From Xenophilus sp. L33 (GTDB lineage Bacteria > Pseudomonadota > Gammaproteobacteria > Burkholderiales > Burkholderiaceae_C), in contig NZ_LMUW01000056.1 in assembly GCF_009765735.1 (NCBI RefSeq), forward strand, positions 1 through 64,000: a stretch of 64,000 nt of DNA, in the 5' to 3' direction. Shown here piece by piece: positions 1 through 11,845 of this stretch. The notes beneath the pieces were generated by a model. It ran no database searches, was not told the DNA's origin, and worked only from the letters and a program-made list of their open reading frames with translations. The translations under genes were made by a program, and so were the position numbers. Position 1 is the first letter of the stretch. Each line of letters opens with the position of its first letter.

Positions 1-477
1 ACCGGCAGCGGCGCGATCGCGCTGGCGATCGCCCAGGCCCGCCGCGATGCGCAGGTGAGCGCGGTCGACGCCAGCGCGGACGCCTTGGCGGTCGCGCGCG
101 GCAACGCCGAGAGGCTCGGCCTGCCGGTCCGCTTCGCCCAGGCCGACTGGCTGGCGGGCGCCGCGGACGACCACGACTTGATCGTCTCCAACCCGCCCTA
201 CATCGCCGCCGGCGACGCGCACCTGCCAGCCTTGCGCCACGAACCGCAGCAGGCGCTCGTCGCCGGCCGCGACGGCCTGGACGACATCCGGCGCATCGTG
301 CAAGCGGCGCCCGTGCATCTGCGCGCCGGCGGCTGGCTGCTGCTCGAGCATGGCCACGACCAGGCCGAGGCGGTGCGCGCGCTCCTCGCCGGGCGCGGCT
401 TCGCCGAGGTCCAAAGCCGCGCCGACCTCGCCGGGATCGCCCGCTGCTCCGGCGGGAAATGGCCGGGAGTGAAATAA
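1..477 (+). CDS. prmC: PrmC/HemK release factor glutamine methyltransferase (5' end missing)
   Basis: The gene is cut by the left edge of the window; the frame is open from base 1. PrmC uses SAM to methylate the glutamine of the GGQ motif in release factors RF1 and RF2. The visible part starts in the SAM-binding motif I (TGSGAIALA) and contains the diagnostic NPPY motif, read as VSNPPYIAA around base 193, which binds the target glutamine. The C-terminal strands ([12 protein letters not shown]) also fit the family. The N-terminal helical substrate domain lies outside the window. The next gene, grxD, begins 30 bases downstream in the same direction. Confidence 0.93.
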   Translation, partial: TGSGAIALAIAQARRDAQVSAVDASADALAVARGNAERLGLPVRFAQADWLAGAADDHDLIVSNPPYIAAGDAHLPALRHEPQQALVAGRDGLDDIRRIVQAAPVHLRAGGWLLLEHGHDQAEAVRALLAGRGFAEVQSRADLAGIARCSGGKWPGVK

Positions 478-506
478 TCCGCCCCTGCCCAACTTCAGGA
501 GTCCCC

Positions 507-833
507 ATGGCCGACGCCCAGCAACGCATCGACGAACTCGTCAAGACCAACGACCTCGTGCTCTTCATGAAGGGCAACGCCAGCTTCCCGATGTGCGGCT
601 TCTCGGGTCGCGCGATCCAGATCCTGAAGGCGGTCGGCGTCGACACCCGCACCCTGAAGACGGTCAACGTGCTCGACGACGCCGAAGTGCGCCAGGGCAT
701 CAAGGAATACAGCAACTGGCCGACCATCCCTCAGCTCTACGTCAAGGGCGAATTCGTCGGCGGCTCGGACATCCTGATGGAGATGTACGAATCCGGCGAG
801 CTGCAGCAGATGCTCAACGGCAGTCCGGCCTGA
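507..833 (+). CDS. grxD: Monothiol glutaredoxin, Grx4 type
   Basis: This 108-residue protein has the CGFS active site (MCGFS, Cys30) of monothiol glutaredoxins, which bind a [2Fe-2S] cluster with glutathione and deliver it to client proteins in the cytoplasm. The glutathione-contacting [16 protein letters not shown] segment and the GGSDI motif are present. An upstream in-frame start exists at 459, but the ATG at 507 is preceded by AGGAG and gives the usual family length. It probably shares a transcript with prmC, an order common in Burkholderiales. Confidence 0.96.
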   Translation: MADAQQRIDELVKTNDLVLFMKGNASFPMCGFSGRAIQILKAVGVDTRTLKTVNVLDDAEVRQGIKEYSNWPTIPQLYVKGEFVGGSDILMEMYESGELQQMLNGSPA

Positions 834-852
834 CCCTTTCCTTCGCGAAGCG

Positions 853-1353
853 ATGAGCCACGACCACGCCGACCACGATCACTCGCATGAAGGCGAGGCC
901 TGGAAGCACGACGGCGTGCGCGTCGTCCGCAGCGATCAGCTCGACAAGAACACCGCCCAGACGCCCGGCATGAACCGCGCCGCGGCGATCAACTTCGCCC
1001 GCGTCGGCGCGCAGAAGCTCTGGGCCGGCACGGTCACGATCCATGCCGACGCCAAGACCGGCGCGCATCACCACGGCCACCTCGAATCGGTGATCTACGT
1101 GGTGCGCGGCCGGGCCCGCATGCGCTGGGGCGAGCAGCTGCAGTTCACCGCCGAGGCCGGTCCGGGCGACTTCATCTACGTGCCGCCCTACGTGCCGCAC
1201 CAGGAAATCAACGCCAGCGCGACCGAGGCCCTCGAATGCGTGCTGTGCCGCAGCGACGGCGAGGCGGTGGCGATCAACCTCGACATCGAGCCGGTCGAAA
1301 AGCCCGAGCAGGTGCTGTGGGTCGACCCGACGCATCCGCAAGGCGGCGTGTGA
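853..1353 (+). CDS. Cupin-domain protein with His-rich N-terminus
   Basis: The 166-residue protein has a single cupin fold. Motif 1 is readable as HHHGHLESVIYVVRG (His, His and Glu metal ligands) and motif 2 as GDFIYVPPYVPHQ, so a bound divalent metal is likely. The first 13 residues are rich in His and Asp (MSHDHADHDHSH), which may bind metal too. Cupins of this size include sugar isomerases and small dioxygenases; the substrate cannot be told from sequence. It starts 19 bases after grxD and may be co-transcribed with it. Confidence 0.85.
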   Translation: MSHDHADHDHSHEGEAWKHDGVRVVRSDQLDKNTAQTPGMNRAAAINFARVGAQKLWAGTVTIHADAKTGAHHHGHLESVIYVVRGRARMRWGEQLQFTAEAGPGDFIYVPPYVPHQEINASATEALECVLCRSDGEAVAINLDIEPVEKPEQVLWVDPTHPQGGV

Positions 1354-1451
1354 CGGCCCAGCGACAACGCTGAATAACGAGAAAACATAGACACCCTCCT
1401 ACGATGGGCACGGCTTATGCTGTATCCAAGTGTTCGAAACCGGAGGTGTCC

Positions 1452-2447
1452 ATGGATTCCCGCAGTCTCGTCCCCGCGTCCTCGTCGTTCCAGCTGCCGG
1501 TGGCCAACCTGCGCAGCGTGTTCCAGACGCACGACGTCGAGCGCAAGCTCGCCAAGCTCCCCGATCGCGACCACGAGAACCTGCGCAGCACCTACGAACG
1601 CATGCTCGAGCGCGGCCCCGAGCGCTTCCAGGTCAAGCCCAGCGGCATCCCCGAGATGGCCGCCCTCTACGCCCAGCTGCCGAACTTCACCGAGGTGCTC
1701 GACGACGTCCGCCGCCACGTCGCGCTGGCCCAGGACAGCCGCGACGGCCTCGAGGTGACGCCGATGCTGCTGCTCGGCCCGCCCGGCATCGGCAAGACCC
1801 ATTTCGCCAAGAAGCTGGCCGAGCTGCTCGGCACCGGCATGTCGCTGGTGCCGATGAATTCGATGACCGCCGGCTGGCTGCTCTCGGGCGCGTCCTCGCA
1901 ATGGAAGGGCGCCAAGCCGGGCAAGGTCTTCGAGGCGCTGGTCGAGGGCCAGTACGCCAACCCGGTGATGCTGGTCGACGAGATCGACAAGGCCGGCGCC
2001 GACAGCCAGTACGACCCGCTGGGCGCGCTCTACAACCTGCTGGAGCACGACACCGCGCACGCCTTCATCGACGAATTCGCCGAGGTGCCGATCGACGCCA
2101 GCCAGGTCATCTGGATCACCACCGCCAACGACGAGCGCAGCATCCCGGAGCCGATCCTCAACCGCATGAACGTCTTCGAGATCGAGGCGCCCTCGCCCGA
2201 GGCGGCGCGGCAGATCGCGCGGCAGCTCTACGCATCGATCCGCGCCGACCACGACTGGGGCCGCCTGCTGGCCGCCGAGCCGTCGGCCGACGTGCTCGAC
2301 CAGCTCGCCACGCTGGCGCCGCGCGAGATGCGCCGCGCGCTCATGACCGGCTTCGGCAATGCCCGCCTGGCCGGCCGCGACGAGGTGCGCGTGGACGACC
2401 TGCCGCGGGTCGCCGGGGCGAGGAGCCGGATCGGGTTCGTGCAGTAG
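1452..2447 (+). CDS. AAA family ATPase, Lon/MoxR-like
   Basis: The 331-residue protein carries one AAA module: Walker A GPPGIGKTHFAK, Walker B VMLVDEIDK, and sensor 1 around WITTANDERSIPEPILNRM, where the Arg after LN is the arginine finger. The ATPase core resembles the Lon protease ATPase domain, but no protease domain follows. The start at 1452 has GGAGG 6 bases upstream; the longer frame from 1404 lacks a ribosome site. Such stand-alone ATPases usually remodel a protein partner, which is not evident here. Confidence 0.85.
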   Translation: MDSRSLVPASSSFQLPVANLRSVFQTHDVERKLAKLPDRDHENLRSTYERMLERGPERFQVKPSGIPEMAALYAQLPNFTEVLDDVRRHVALAQDSRDGLEVTPMLLLGPPGIGKTHFAKKLAELLGTGMSLVPMNSMTAGWLLSGASSQWKGAKPGKVFEALVEGQYANPVMLVDEIDKAGADSQYDPLGALYNLLEHDTAHAFIDEFAEVPIDASQVIWITTANDERSIPEPILNRMNVFEIEAPSPEAARQIARQLYASIRADHDWGRLLAAEPSADVLDQLATLAPREMRRALMTGFGNARLAGRDEVRVDDLPRVAGARSRIGFVQ

Positions 2448-2522
2448 CGCGGCTGCGCTGCGCCGGCCGCCTTCGTGCGGCCGCACGGCTCATGGCACGA
2501 TGTCGCACTTCCCGACCTCGCC

Positions 2523-3851
2523 ATGACCCTGATCAAAAGCCTGCTGCTCATCGTCGCCCTGATCGCGGCGAGCGCGTTCTTCTCGCTGGCCGAGATCTCG
2601 CTGGCCGCCTCGCGCCGGCTGCGCCTGCGCCAGATGGCCGACGAGGGCGATCCGCGTGCCGAGCGCGTGCTGCGGGTGCAGGCCCAGCCCGGCCTCTACT
2701 TCACGGTGGTGCAGATCGGCCTCAATGCGGTCGCGATCATCGGCGGCGTGGTCGGGGAAGGTGCATTGACGCCGGGCTTCGAGCGGCTCTTCAGCCTCTG
2801 GCTCGGCGCGGCGGCGGCCGAGACCGCGGCCTACGTCTGCTCCTTCACCATCGTCATCGCGGTCTTCCTGGTCTTCGCCGACCTCTTTCCCAAGCGCCTG
2901 GGCATGAGCAATCCGGAGGGCCTCGCGGTACGCATGGTCGGGCCGATGCAGGTGCTCATCACCACCTTCAAGCCGCTGGCCTGGCTGTTCACCACCAGCA
3001 CCGACCTGCTCTTCAAGCTGCTGCGCATCCCGCTGCAGCGCGACGACAAGATCACCTCGGCCGACATCCTGGCCATGACCGAGGCCGGCGCGCTGGCCGG
3101 CGTGCTGGCGGTGCGCGAGCAGCAGGTGATCGCCAACGTCTTCGAGCTCGACACGCGGCTGGTCAGCAGCGTGATGACCCCGCGCGAAAGCGTCGCCTGG
3201 TTCCTGCGCGACGACAGCGAGGCGGTGCTGCGGGCCCGCATCGTGGCCGAGCCCTACTCGGCCTATCCGGTGTGCGAAGGCGACATCGACCACGTGCTGG
3301 GCTACGTCGACGCCAAGGACATGTTCCAGCGGGTGCTGAGCGGCCAGCCGCTCGCCTTCGGCCAGGGCCTGCCGCTGCACAAGGCGCTGGTCATTCCCGA
3401 CCGCCTGTCGTTGACCGAGGTGCTGGAGCAGTTCCAGCAGGCCCACGAGGACTTCGCGATCATCGTCAACGAATACAGCCTGGTGGTCGGCGTGATCACG
3501 CTCAACGACGTGATGAGCACCGTCATGGGCGACCTGGTCGGCGACCAGGACGAGGAGCAGCAGATCGTGCGTCGCGACGACAGCTCCTGGCTGATCGACG
3601 GCGTGACCCCGATCCAGGACGTGCAGCGCGCGCTCGACATCGACGAACTGCCGCATGCAGAAGAATATGAAACGCTGGCCGGCTTCCTGATGGTGATGCT
3701 GCGCCGGGTGCCCAAGCGCACCGACAGCGTCAGCTGGGCCGGCTACACCTTCGAGGTGCTGGACGTCGACAGCTACCGCATCGACCAGGTGATGGTGACC
3801 CGCGGCACCGCCGCCGCGAAGTCCGCGGCCAAGGCTACATCGACGGATTGA
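2523..3851 (+). CDS. CorC/HlyC-family CNNM and CBS-domain membrane protein
   Basis: This 442-residue protein has an N-terminal CNNM (DUF21) transmembrane domain over roughly the first 190 residues, beginning with a hydrophobic helix after MTLIKSLL. A pair of CBS domains follows (VMTPRESVAWF and a second repeat ending in VVGVITLNDVMSTVMGDLVGD), then a C-terminal CorC/HlyC domain. The family is linked to magnesium or cobalt efflux and is often annotated as hemolysin. The ATG at 2523 lies directly before the first membrane helix. The 3' end overlaps the convergent lytic transglycosylase gene by 17 bases. Confidence 0.9.
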   Translation: MTLIKSLLLIVALIAASAFFSLAEISLAASRRLRLRQMADEGDPRAERVLRVQAQPGLYFTVVQIGLNAVAIIGGVVGEGALTPGFERLFSLWLGAAAAETAAYVCSFTIVIAVFLVFADLFPKRLGMSNPEGLAVRMVGPMQVLITTFKPLAWLFTTSTDLLFKLLRIPLQRDDKITSADILAMTEAGALAGVLAVREQQVIANVFELDTRLVSSVMTPRESVAWFLRDDSEAVLRARIVAEPYSAYPVCEGDIDHVLGYVDAKDMFQRVLSGQPLAFGQGLPLHKALVIPDRLSLTEVLEQFQQAHEDFAIIVNEYSLVVGVITLNDVMSTVMGDLVGDQDEEQQIVRRDDSSWLIDGVTPIQDVQRALDIDELPHAEEYETLAGFLMVMLRRVPKRTDSVSWAGYTFEVLDVDSYRIDQVMVTRGTAAAKSAAKATSTD

Positions 3852-4506
3852 CCGACTCGCCCGGCTTGTCCTTCGGCCGGTCCTTGAAGGCCCAGAGCCG
3901 CTGGTTGGCGAAGACCGCGTCCGGATACGGCGCCCGCCCGCGGCTACCGTTGTAGCGCCCGAGCGTCATGAAGAGGTCGCCCTTTTCCAGGTTCAGGTAG
4001 TGGCGCAGGATCACGCAGCCGAAGCGCAGGTTGGTCTGCATGTGGAACAGCGTCGAAGGATCGCCGTCGCCGATCGAGCGCGTCCAGAAGGGCATCACCT
4101 GCATGTAGCCGCGCGCGCCGACGCTGGAGACCGCGAACTTGCGGAAGTTGCTCTCGACCTGCACCAGGCCGAGCACCAGGCTCGTCTCCAGCCCCGCGCG
4201 CTTCGATTCGTACCAGGCGGTCTGCAGGAATTCCTTGCGGCTCGGGCCGTCGGGCATCTTGCGCATCAGGCGGCCGCTCATCTCGCCGAGCCAGCGCAGG
4301 TAGGCCAGCCGCGACTCGGTGTCGGCGAATTCCGGGATCGGCGGCGCGGAGTTGGCGATCGCCGAACTGAGCGCGGTGCGCACCGAGTCGATCAGGGGCT
4401 CCTCGATCTGCGCGCCGGCCATCGCCGCCTCGGGCCACACGATGGACAGCGCGCCGGCGGCCGCGCCGCCGAGGCAGAGGCGTCGTGACAGGCCGCGCGG
4501 CGTCAC
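3835..4506 (-). CDS. Lytic transglycosylase, SLT/MltE-like
   Basis: The 223-residue protein begins with a twin-arginine-like signal ([18 protein letters not shown]) followed by an Ala-rich cleavage region, so export to the periplasm is likely. The SLT domain shows the catalytic Glu in LVQVESNF, the variant GYMQVMP of the usual GLMQ motif, and RYNGS. These enzymes cleave the MurNAc-GlcNAc bond in peptidoglycan and form 1,6-anhydro products. The gene follows proS with an 10-base gap and is likely co-transcribed with it. This proS-SLT pairing is common in Burkholderiales. Confidence 0.9.
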   Translation of the reverse strand: MTPRGLSRRLCLGGAAAGALSIVWPEAAMAGAQIEEPLIDSVRTALSSAIANSAPPIPEFADTESRLAYLRWLGEMSGRLMRKMPDGPSRKEFLQTAWYESKRAGLETSLVLGLVQVESNFRKFAVSSVGARGYMQVMPFWTRSIGDGDPSTLFHMQTNLRFGCVILRHYLNLEKGDLFMTLGRYNGSRGRAPYPDAVFANQRLWAFKDRPKDKPGESVNPSM

Positions 4507-4516
4507 GGTCTGCAGC

Positions 4517-6265
4517 TCAGGCGCCGGCCAGGCGGCCGGTGATGAATTCCGCCACGCCGACGGCCGGCACCTTGGTCGGTGCGCTGTCGCGCCGATGCTG
4601 GTATTCGAGCTGCCCTTCCTTCAGGCCGCGATCGGAGATCACGATCCGGTGCGGCACGCCGATCAGCTCCCAGTCGGCGAACATCGCGCCCGGGCGCTCG
4701 CCGCGGTCGTCCAGCAGCACGTCGACGCCGGCGGCCAGCAGCTGCTCGTAGAGCGCCTCGGCCGCGGCCTTGACCTCGGCGCTGCGGTCCATGCCGATCG
4801 GGCAGACCACCACGGTGAAGGGCGCGATCGCGTCCGGCCAGATGATGCCGCGCTCGTCGTGGTTCTGTTCGATGGCCGCCGCCGGCAGGCGGGTGATGCC
4901 GATGCCGTAGCAGCCCATCTCGAGGAACTGCGGCTTGCCTGCCTCGTCGAGGAAGGTGGCGTTCATCGGCCGGCTGTATTTGGTGCCCAGCACGAAGACG
5001 TGGCCGACCTCGATGCCGCGCTCGATCGCCAGCAGCCCGCGGCCGTCGGGCGAAGGATCACCGGCGACCACGTTGCGGATGTCGGCGACCTGGTCGGGCT
5101 CGGGCAGGTCGCGGCCCCAGTTGACGCCGGTCATGTGAAAGTCGACCTCGTTGGCGCCGCAGATCCAGTCGGCCAGCACCGCGACCTCGCGGTCGGCCAC
5201 CAGCTTGACCGGCTTCTTCAGGTCCAGGGGGCCGAGGTAGCCCGGGCGGCAGCCGAAGTGCTCCTCGATCTCGCCGACGCTGGCGAAGCGGAAGCCCTTG
5301 TCGAGCCCCGGCACCTTGCTCACCTTGATCTCGTTCATGTCGTGGTCGCCGCGCAGCAGCAGCAGCCAGACCTGCACCTTGACCACCTCGCCGGCCTTGT
5401 CGGTCTCCTCGGTCGCCAGCACCAGCGACTTCACCGTGGTCGCCAGCGGCACGCCGAGCAACTCGGCGACGTCGGCGCAGGTGCTCTTGCCCGGCGTCGG
5501 CGTCTTGGCCATCGGGTTGGACGGCCCGGGGCGCGGGCCGGCCGGCGGCAGCGCCTCGGCCTTCTCCATGTTGGCCGCGTAGTCGCTGTCGGGGCAGTAG
5601 ACGATCGCGTCCTCGCCGGTGGCCGCGATGACCTGAAATTCCTGGCTGGTGTCGCCGCCGATGGCGCCGCTGTCGGCCGCCACCGCCCGGTAGCGCAGCC
5701 CGAAGCGGTCGAAGGCGCGGCGGTAGGCGTCGGACATGACCTGGTAGCTGAGCTTGGCGGCGTCGAGGTCGCGGTCGAAGCTGTAGGCGTCCTTCATGAT
5801 GAATTCGCGCCCGCGCATCAGGCCGAAGCGCGGCCGGCGCTCGTCCCGGAACTTGGTCTGGATCTGGTAGAAGTTGCGCGGCAGCTGCTTGTAGCTGCGG
5901 ATTTCCTGGCGCGCGATGTCGGTCACGACCTCCTCGCTGGTCGGCTGGATCACGAAGTCGCGGTCATGCCGGTCCTTGATGCGAAGCAGTTCCGGGCCGT
6001 AGGCCTGGAAGCGGCCGCTCTCGGTCCACAGCTCGGCCGGCTGCACCACCGGCATCGTGAGCTCGACCGCGCCGGCGCGGTTCATCTCCTCGCGCACGAT
6101 CGCCTCGACCTTGCGGATGACCCTGAGGCCCATGGGCATGTAGCTGTAGATGCCGGTGCCGACCTTCTTGATCATGCCGGCGCGGAGCATCAGGCGGTGG
6201 CTGGCGACCTCGGCGTCGGCGGGTGCTTCCTTCAGGGTGGAGACAAAGAATCTGGAAGCTTTCAT
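4517..6265 (-). CDS. proS: Proline-tRNA ligase
   Basis: The 582-residue protein is a bacterial-type class II prolyl-tRNA synthetase charging tRNA-Pro. It starts [19 protein letters not shown], the standard N-terminus, so the start is 21 bases inside the longest frame. Motif 2 ([25 protein letters not shown]), the Ala-Pro editing insertion domain (from about residue 230, with [13 protein letters not shown] and a GDHDMNE segment) and motif 3 (GCYGIGITR) are visible, followed by the anticodon-binding domain. It is divergent from rppH. Confidence 0.97.
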   Translation of the reverse strand: MKASRFFVSTLKEAPADAEVASHRLMLRAGMIKKVGTGIYSYMPMGLRVIRKVEAIVREEMNRAGAVELTMPVVQPAELWTESGRFQAYGPELLRIKDRHDRDFVIQPTSEEVVTDIARQEIRSYKQLPRNFYQIQTKFRDERRPRFGLMRGREFIMKDAYSFDRDLDAAKLSYQVMSDAYRRAFDRFGLRYRAVAADSGAIGGDTSQEFQVIAATGEDAIVYCPDSDYAANMEKAEALPPAGPRPGPSNPMAKTPTPGKSTCADVAELLGVPLATTVKSLVLATEETDKAGEVVKVQVWLLLLRGDHDMNEIKVSKVPGLDKGFRFASVGEIEEHFGCRPGYLGPLDLKKPVKLVADREVAVLADWICGANEVDFHMTGVNWGRDLPEPDQVADIRNVVAGDPSPDGRGLLAIERGIEVGHVFVLGTKYSRPMNATFLDEAGKPQFLEMGCYGIGITRLPAAAIEQNHDERGIIWPDAIAPFTVVVCPIGMDRSAEVKAAAEALYEQLLAAGVDVLLDDRGERPGAMFADWELIGVPHRIVISDRGLKEGQLEYQHRRDSAPTKVPAVGVAEFITGRLAGA

Positions 6266-6332
6266 CGGTCGCGAAGAGGGCTGCAAACGTTGGTCGGGGG
6301 AGCGGGCCTCGGGGAGACCCGGAACCGGTCGC

Positions 6333-6360
6333 TTGCCGTTGGGTACCCGGCATGCATAAT
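6333..6360 (+). promoter_or_regulatory. Candidate sigma70 promoter for rppH
   Basis: TTGCCG at 6333-6338 and CATAAT at 6355-6360 are separated by 16 bases, 31 bases before the rppH start. The short divergent region between proS and rppH supports a promoter here. The -35 matches four of six consensus positions. Confidence 0.5.
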
Positions 6361-6391
6361 CGACTCAGTTCAAAAAAATTGGGGTTTGATT

Positions 6392-7051
6392 ATGCTCGAC
6401 CGGGACGGCTTCAGGCCCAACGTCGGCATCATCCTGCTCAACCAGAGAAACCAGGTTTTCTGGGGCAAACGCATCCGCACCCATTCCTGGCAGTTTCCGC
6501 AAGGCGGCATCGATCGCGGCGAAAGTCCCGAGCAGGCCATGTTCCGGGAACTGCACGAGGAAGTCGGTCTCCATCCGGAGCATGTGCGCATCGTCGCCCG
6601 TACCCGTGACTGGTTGCGCTACGAGGTGCCGGATCGGTTCATCCGCCGTGACGCGCGCGGCCATTACAAGGGACAAAAGCAGATCTGGTATCTGCTGCAA
6701 CTCACCGGCCACGACTGGGACCTCAACCTTCGCGCCACCGACCACCCCGAATTCGACGCCTGGCGCTGGCACGACTACTGGGTGCCGCTCGACGTCGTGG
6801 TCGAGTTCAAGCGCGGCGTCTACGAGATGGCCCTGACCGAACTGGCCCGCTACCTGCCCCGGCAGGATTTCCGCAACCGCTTCCTGCGCAGCAACGTGCG
6901 GGCCCGCGAATTCGAACGCCATCCGGCCGCCAATGGCGGCCACGACCCTCATTTCGAGCTGCCGCCCGGCGCCAGCTTCGACCCGAATCCGAATGCCTCT
7001 CTTGCCAACGATCCCTCTTCGAGCGTCGACCCGCTCCACCTTCCGCGCTAG
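6392..7051 (+). CDS. rppH: RNA pyrophosphohydrolase
   Basis: The 219-residue Nudix enzyme removes pyrophosphate from 5'-triphosphorylated RNA and so starts RNase E-dependent decay. The N-terminus [17 protein letters not shown] is diagnostic, and the Nudix box is complete ([20 protein letters not shown], then VG). The open frame extends upstream to 4319, but that part is the antisense of proS. The C-terminus has an extra low-complexity tail of about 50 residues after [14 protein letters not shown], rich in Pro, Asn and Ser, as in other Burkholderiales homologues. Confidence 0.95.
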   Translation: MLDRDGFRPNVGIILLNQRNQVFWGKRIRTHSWQFPQGGIDRGESPEQAMFRELHEEVGLHPEHVRIVARTRDWLRYEVPDRFIRRDARGHYKGQKQIWYLLQLTGHDWDLNLRATDHPEFDAWRWHDYWVPLDVVVEFKRGVYEMALTELARYLPRQDFRNRFLRSNVRAREFERHPAANGGHDPHFELPPGASFDPNPNASLANDPSSSVDPLHLPR

Positions 7052-7547
7052 CCGCCGGATCGCCCGCGGCCTGGCGTTGACCTGCGCGCTCGGCGCGGCC
7101 GGTCTGGCCCAGGCCCAACTCTTCAGCGATCCCGCCGACTGGAAGGAAGAGGTCGCGCCCAAGCAACCCGACTTCAACAAGGACCGGCTGATCGGCATCG
7201 ACATGCCCGGCTACATGAGCCTGAAGTTCGGCGTCGACCCCGACACGATCAAGATCACCGGCGACGGCGTGGTGAGCTACGTGGTGGTCGCGACGAACAG
7301 CGAAGGCGGCGGCTTCAATGCCTTCCACGAAGGCGTGCATTGCGCGACGGACCAGTACAAGACCTACGCCCGCTACAACGAGGGCAAATGGGATGTGGTG
7401 GCCGACCCCGAGTGGAAATCCATCGGCGACCGCAATTCGCTCTATACCAAGTCGCTGGTCAATCAGGGCATGTGCCGCGGCCATGCGCCGCAAGCCTCGG
7501 TGGCGGAAACCGTTCGCCAGTTGAAGCGGCCGGTCGCGCCCTGGTAG
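6993..7547 (+). CDS. CNP1-like exported protein
   Basis: The 184-residue protein has a basic N-terminus and a hydrophobic signal segment ([19 protein letters not shown]) with a likely cleavage after AQA, so it is probably periplasmic. The mature part ([54 protein letters not shown]) matches the CNP1-like family, named for a Neisseria outer membrane protein of unknown function. It overlaps the end of rppH by 59 bases in another frame; the overlapping part encodes the signal region, so the true start is not certain. Confidence 0.8.
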   Translation: MPLLPTIPLRASTRSTFRASRRIARGLALTCALGAAGLAQAQLFSDPADWKEEVAPKQPDFNKDRLIGIDMPGYMSLKFGVDPDTIKITGDGVVSYVVVATNSEGGGFNAFHEGVHCATDQYKTYARYNEGKWDVVADPEWKSIGDRNSLYTKSLVNQGMCRGHAPQASVAETVRQLKRPVAPW

Positions 7548-7554
7548 CCGGGCC

Positions 7555-9827
<2,273 letters not shown>

Positions 9828-10085
9828 TTAAGCCGGAGTCACGTTGACCGTGTGCTTGTTGAGCGCGCCCTTGGTGCCGAAGGACACGTGGCCTTCGACC
9901 AATGCGAACAGCGTGTGGTCCTTGCCGATGCCGACATTGACGCCGGGGTGGAACTGGGTGCCGCGCTGGCGCACGATGATCGAGCCTGCGCTGATCAGTT
10001 CGCCGCCGAAGCGCTTCACGCCGAGCATCTTGGGCTTGGAATCGCGCCCGTTTCGCGTTGAGCCGCCGCCTTTTTTCTGTGCCAT
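9828..10085 (-). CDS. rpmA: 50S ribosomal protein L27
   Basis: The 85-residue protein begins [19 protein letters not shown], the conserved L27 N-terminus that reaches the peptidyl transferase centre. The rest ([28 protein letters not shown]) is typical. It lies 21 bases after rplU, its universal partner. Confidence 0.98.
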   Translation of the reverse strand: MAQKKGGGSTRNGRDSKPKMLGVKRFGGELISAGSIIVRQRGTQFHPGVNVGIGKDHTLFALVEGHVSFGTKGALNKHTVNVTPA

Positions 10086-10106
10086 GGAATCTGCTCCAGT
10101 TGAAAG

Positions 10107-10418
10107 TTAAGCAGCGATCGCGCCGATTTGCAGTTCGGTGAACTGCTGGCGATGACCTTGACGCTTCTGGTAGTGCTTGCGACGGCGCATCTTGAAGATG
10201 TGCACCTTGTCGTGCTTGCCGTGCGAGAGCACCGTGACCGTCACAGACGCACCGGAAACCAGGGGCGTACCGACCTTGATCTCGCTGCCGTTGCCGACTG
10301 CGAGCACCTGATCGATCACGATTTCCTGGCCCACGTCCGCAGCAATCTGTTCTACTTTAATTTTTTCGCCGGAAGCAACGCGATACTGCTTGCCACCGGT
10401 TTTTATGACCGCGTACAT
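10107..10418 (-). CDS. rplU: 50S ribosomal protein L21
   Basis: The 103-residue protein starts [19 protein letters not shown] and ends in the [20 protein letters not shown] segment that contacts 23S rRNA. The ATG at 10418 has the ribosome site AAGAGGTC upstream in the leader; the longer frame to 10631 covers the divergent promoter region and is not coding. First gene of rplU-rpmA-obgE-proB. Confidence 0.98.
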   Translation of the reverse strand: MYAVIKTGGKQYRVASGEKIKVEQIAADVGQEIVIDQVLAVGNGSEIKVGTPLVSGASVTVTVLSHGKHDKVHIFKMRRRKHYQKRQGHRQQFTELQIGAIAA

Positions 10419-10467
10419 ATTGACCTCTTGAAATGAGTGCTCCGCGGCGAATTCCGCAGAGCCCAAG

Positions 10468-10473
10468 ATTATA
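10468..10473 (-). promoter_or_regulatory. Candidate -10 box of the rplU operon
   Basis: TATAAT is read on the minus strand at 10473-10468, about 50 bases before rplU. A poor -35 candidate (TTGCGG, 10499-10494) is 20 bases away, which is longer than ideal. A second TATAAT on the plus strand at 10538-10543 could serve ispB. Confidence 0.5.
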
Positions 10474-10603
10474 GCACGCGGACCCTTCGCGTGCCGCAAC
10501 CGGCCCCTAGGCCGGGGCAGCAGCCGACGCCGGTCCCTATAATCGGCAACTTCCGGCCTCGAGCCGTCGACGCACCTCACGAGCGCGCAAGCGCCTTCGC
10601 CTC

Positions 10604-11596
10604 TTGCCAGACCACGCCGCCGATCATTCACCCGCCGCTGGCGTTCTCAGCCTGATTGCCGACGACATGGCCGGCGTCGATCTCGTCATCGCCCGGCGTC
10701 TCGACACCGGCGTCCCGCTGGTGCGCCAGGTCTCGAAATACATCATCTCCGCCGGCGGCAAGCGCCTCCGGCCGGCATTGCTGCTCCTGATGGCGGGCGC
10801 GCTCGGCTACAAGGGCGAGCAGCGCTTCAACCTGGCGGCGGTGGTCGAATTCATCCACACCGCCACCCTGCTGCACGACGACGTGGTCGACGAATCGACC
10901 CTGCGGCGCGGCCGGCCGACCGCCAACGAGTCCTTCGGCAACCCGGCCAGCGTGCTGGTCGGCGACTTCCTCTATTCGCGCGCCTTCCAGATGATGCTGG
11001 ACGCCGACGACCTGCGCGTGATGCAGATCCTGGCCGAGGCGACCAACGTGATCGCCGAAGGCGAGGTGCTGCAGCTCATGAACATGCACGACGCCACGCT
11101 GGACGAGGAAGCCTACCTGCGCGTGATCCGTTCCAAGACCGCCAAGCTGTTCGAAGCCAGCACCCGGCTGGCCGCGGTCCTCGCCGGCGCGACGCCCGAG
11201 GTCGAGGAAGCCTGCGCGGCCTACGGCCAGGCGCTCGGGACCGCCTTCCAGGTGGTCGACGACGTGCTCGACTACGCCGGCGACGCCCACGAGACTGGCA
11301 AGAACGTCGGCGACGACCTGCGCGAAGGCAAGACCACCCTGCCGCTGATCCTGGCGATGCAGCGCGGCACGCCCGAGCAGAGCGCATTGATCCGCGCCGC
11401 CATCGAAGCCGGCGACACCGCGCAGCTGCCGCAGATTCTCGCCATCGTCCGGGAGACCGGGGCGCTGGAGGCCACGCGCGACGCCGCTGCCGCCGAGGCG
11501 CAACGCGCGATCGATGCGATTCGTGGTTTTTCGGCGAATGAGCACTCCGCGGCCCTGCTACAATTGGCGGCTCAGCTGCTGGAGCGACGCGCCTGA
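10604..11596 (+). CDS. ispB: Octaprenyl (polyprenyl) diphosphate synthase
   Basis: The 330-residue enzyme condenses isopentenyl diphosphate to make the ubiquinone side chain. Both Asp-rich motifs are present: [10 protein letters not shown] and [12 protein letters not shown], together with [12 protein letters not shown] and the KTA segment. The start is assigned to TTG at 10604, which keeps the conserved [20 protein letters not shown] helix; the first ATG at 10667 would cut into it. The gene is divergent from rplU and followed by tRNA-Pro. Confidence 0.93.
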   Translation: MPDHAADHSPAAGVLSLIADDMAGVDLVIARRLDTGVPLVRQVSKYIISAGGKRLRPALLLLMAGALGYKGEQRFNLAAVVEFIHTATLLHDDVVDESTLRRGRPTANESFGNPASVLVGDFLYSRAFQMMLDADDLRVMQILAEATNVIAEGEVLQLMNMHDATLDEEAYLRVIRSKTAKLFEASTRLAAVLAGATPEVEEACAAYGQALGTAFQVVDDVLDYAGDAHETGKNVGDDLREGKTTLPLILAMQRGTPEQSALIRAAIEAGDTAQLPQILAIVRETGALEATRDAAAAEAQRAIDAIRGFSANEHSAALLQLAAQLLERRA

Positions 11597-11650
11597 TGAC
11601 CCATGTGAGTGGGTTCGGAGGCGAATTCACCACAACTTGCAGCTAAAAAT

Positions 11651-11727
11651 CGGGGTGTAGCTTAGCCTGGTAGAGCGCTACGTTCGGGACGTAGAGGCCG
11701 GAGGTTCGAATCCTCTCACCCCGACCA
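11651..11727 (+). tRNA. tRNA-Pro (CGG anticodon)
   Basis: The 77-base sequence folds as a cloverleaf with acceptor arms CGGGGTG and CACCCCG, an anticodon stem CTACG/CGTAG around loop TTCGGGA (anticodon CGG), and the T-arm GAGGTTCGAATCCTC. The 3' CCA is encoded. The sequence closely resembles E. coli proK. Confidence 0.97.
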
Positions 11728-11845
11728 GCCTTTTGGGCTGTAATTGCCAAATGATGCTCGGTTCTGTGGCTGGGCAGCGATTTACAGCGCTTGGGCGATC
11801 AGCGATGATCGTGAAGCAAATTTTCACGTCTCTTACATTCGTTGA

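Noticed and set aside
4319..6391. Upstream extension of rppH by about 690 residues
   Set aside because: This part is antisense to proS; the RppH N-terminus [10 protein letters not shown] fixes the start at 6392.
11651..11727. tRNA-Pro as integration site of the element
   Set aside because: The integrase lies more than 50 kb away and housekeeping genes fill the space; no tRNA 3' repeat was seen near it.
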